From the NCBI GenBank assembly GCA_016714975.1, contig JADKBR010000001.1:62001-126000 (forward strand): a stretch of DNA of 64,000 bases, given 5' to 3'. The stretch is from Candidatus Dechloromonas phosphorivorans (GTDB lineage: Bacteria; Pseudomonadota; Gammaproteobacteria; Burkholderiales; Rhodocyclaceae). Numbering within the stretch: position 1 is the stretch's first letter; each line of letters begins with the position of its first letter. Shown here one piece after another: positions 63,532 through 64,000 of the stretch. The notes under the pieces were generated by a model, which worked only from the letters and a program-made list of their open reading frames with translations, searched no databases and was not told where the DNA came from. A program made the translations under genes and the position numbers.

Positions 63532-64000
63532 ATGCAAAAAACCATCGGAAAAATCCTCAAGTGGGTGCTGGTGTCACTCCTTGTAATCGGCGTCGTGCTG
63601 CTGGCCTTGCGGTCGTTTCGGGTACTCAGCGGCCCCCCCTTGCAGCCATGGCATACCTTCGTTCCCCAGGAGCTCAGGGCTGATCAGCTCGACGCGGCCG
63701 ACTGGGCCCGTTTTCTCGCGCAGGAGGACGAGATCATGGCCAGCGTGCGCGCCGAGGTCAGCCAGAAGCTGGCGCCCGACCAGCGCGTGCCGATCAATCG
63801 CTATTTCGAGGCGAGCCCGGTCTACCCCGCGCGCTTTGCCCATGACTGGAACCGCTCCTACGTCATGGAACCGGATGGAAAGCCGGTTGGCGTGGTCGTC
63901 CTGCTGCATGGGCTGACTGATTCGCCCTACAGCCTGCGTCATATCGCAAGACGTTATCGCGATCAAGGCTATGTCGCGATCGGCATCCGCTTGCCGGCCC
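63532..64000 (+). CDS. Alpha/beta hydrolase, cut by the right window edge
   Basis: The frame from ATG 63532 stays open to the end (156 codons). An N-terminal membrane anchor (ILKWVLVSLLVIGVVLLAL) is followed by a helical stretch and the start of an alpha/beta hydrolase fold, GVVVLLHGLTDSPYSLRH (oxyanion-hole HG). The catalytic Ser, Asp and His lie outside the window. Ribosome site GGAA. It is likely a membrane-anchored esterase or lysophospholipase-like enzyme. Confidence 0.82.
   Translation, partial: MQKTIGKILKWVLVSLLVIGVVLLALRSFRVLSGPPLQPWHTFVPQELRADQLDAADWARFLAQEDEIMASVRAEVSQKLAPDQRVPINRYFEASPVYPARFAHDWNRSYVMEPDGKPVGVVVLLHGLTDSPYSLRHIARRYRDQGYVAIGIRLPA

Overview
The window looks like chromosome from a GC-rich betaproteobacterium, most likely of the order Rhodocyclales (relatives of Dechloromonas, Zoogloea, Accumulibacter). 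This is inferred from gene content and order: NirBD, an assimilatory cys cluster with a CysB-type regulator and an APS-type reductase, PEP-CTERM exported proteins, DmeF, a QseBC-like pair and many c-type cytochromes. No ribosomal RNA or other species marker is present, so the assignment is by resemblance only.

Layout. 1-3219: three overlapping tyrosine recombinase genes on the minus strand, the hallmark of a RIT (recombinase-in-trio) element; the third gene runs off the left edge. 3248-3713: non-coding repeat sequence. 3714-6344: two transglutaminase-like proteins and a secreted cupin. 6531-9346: nirB-nirD assimilatory nitrite reductase. 9347-10101: a decayed stretch ending in a 45-codon ORF with its own terminator. 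10085-15560: a six-gene minus-strand operon (dedA, lipoprotein, purN, DUF3108, rsmB, mscS). 15615-18306: mutL and a YihY-family membrane protein. 18405-24363: an orphan NosD-like protein running antisense into cysB, then the sulfur block (cysB, TSUP exporter, cysI, DUF934, cysH). 24395-27033: CHRD protein, argC, and dmeF with a nested hairpin between the last two. 27363-34328: two PEP-CTERM genes that share an upstream box (one frame-disrupted), ycaO, an FKBP isomerase, an intact and a broken DUF2789 gene, and class II fumarase.

34540-45525 is the most unusual part. Four diheme c-type cytochromes (eight CxxCH motifs, three of the proteins RoxA-like) and a lipoprotein form a tight plus-strand array. 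It is followed at once by a TIR-domain protein with a transmembrane segment, whose gene overlaps that of an OmpA-like lipoprotein. I know of no named system with this content.

45592-50665: TerB-like protein, LysR regulator, purA, an M23-family peptidase, a Tyr/Gly/Pro-rich exported protein and tRNA-Leu(CAG). 50707-59365: rnr is separated from a 52-codon remnant of rlmB, its usual neighbour, by a block holding an acetamidase plus metal-ABC operon without an ATPase gene, an IS1182-type element with a frameshifted transposase, and a carbonic anhydrase gene cut by that element. 59372-64000: a QseBC-like two-component system, a multi-spanning transporter and the start of an alpha/beta hydrolase.

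All assignments come from reading the sequence and recalling family motifs; no search was run. Start codons were chosen from Shine-Dalgarno spacing, gene overlaps and family N-termini.
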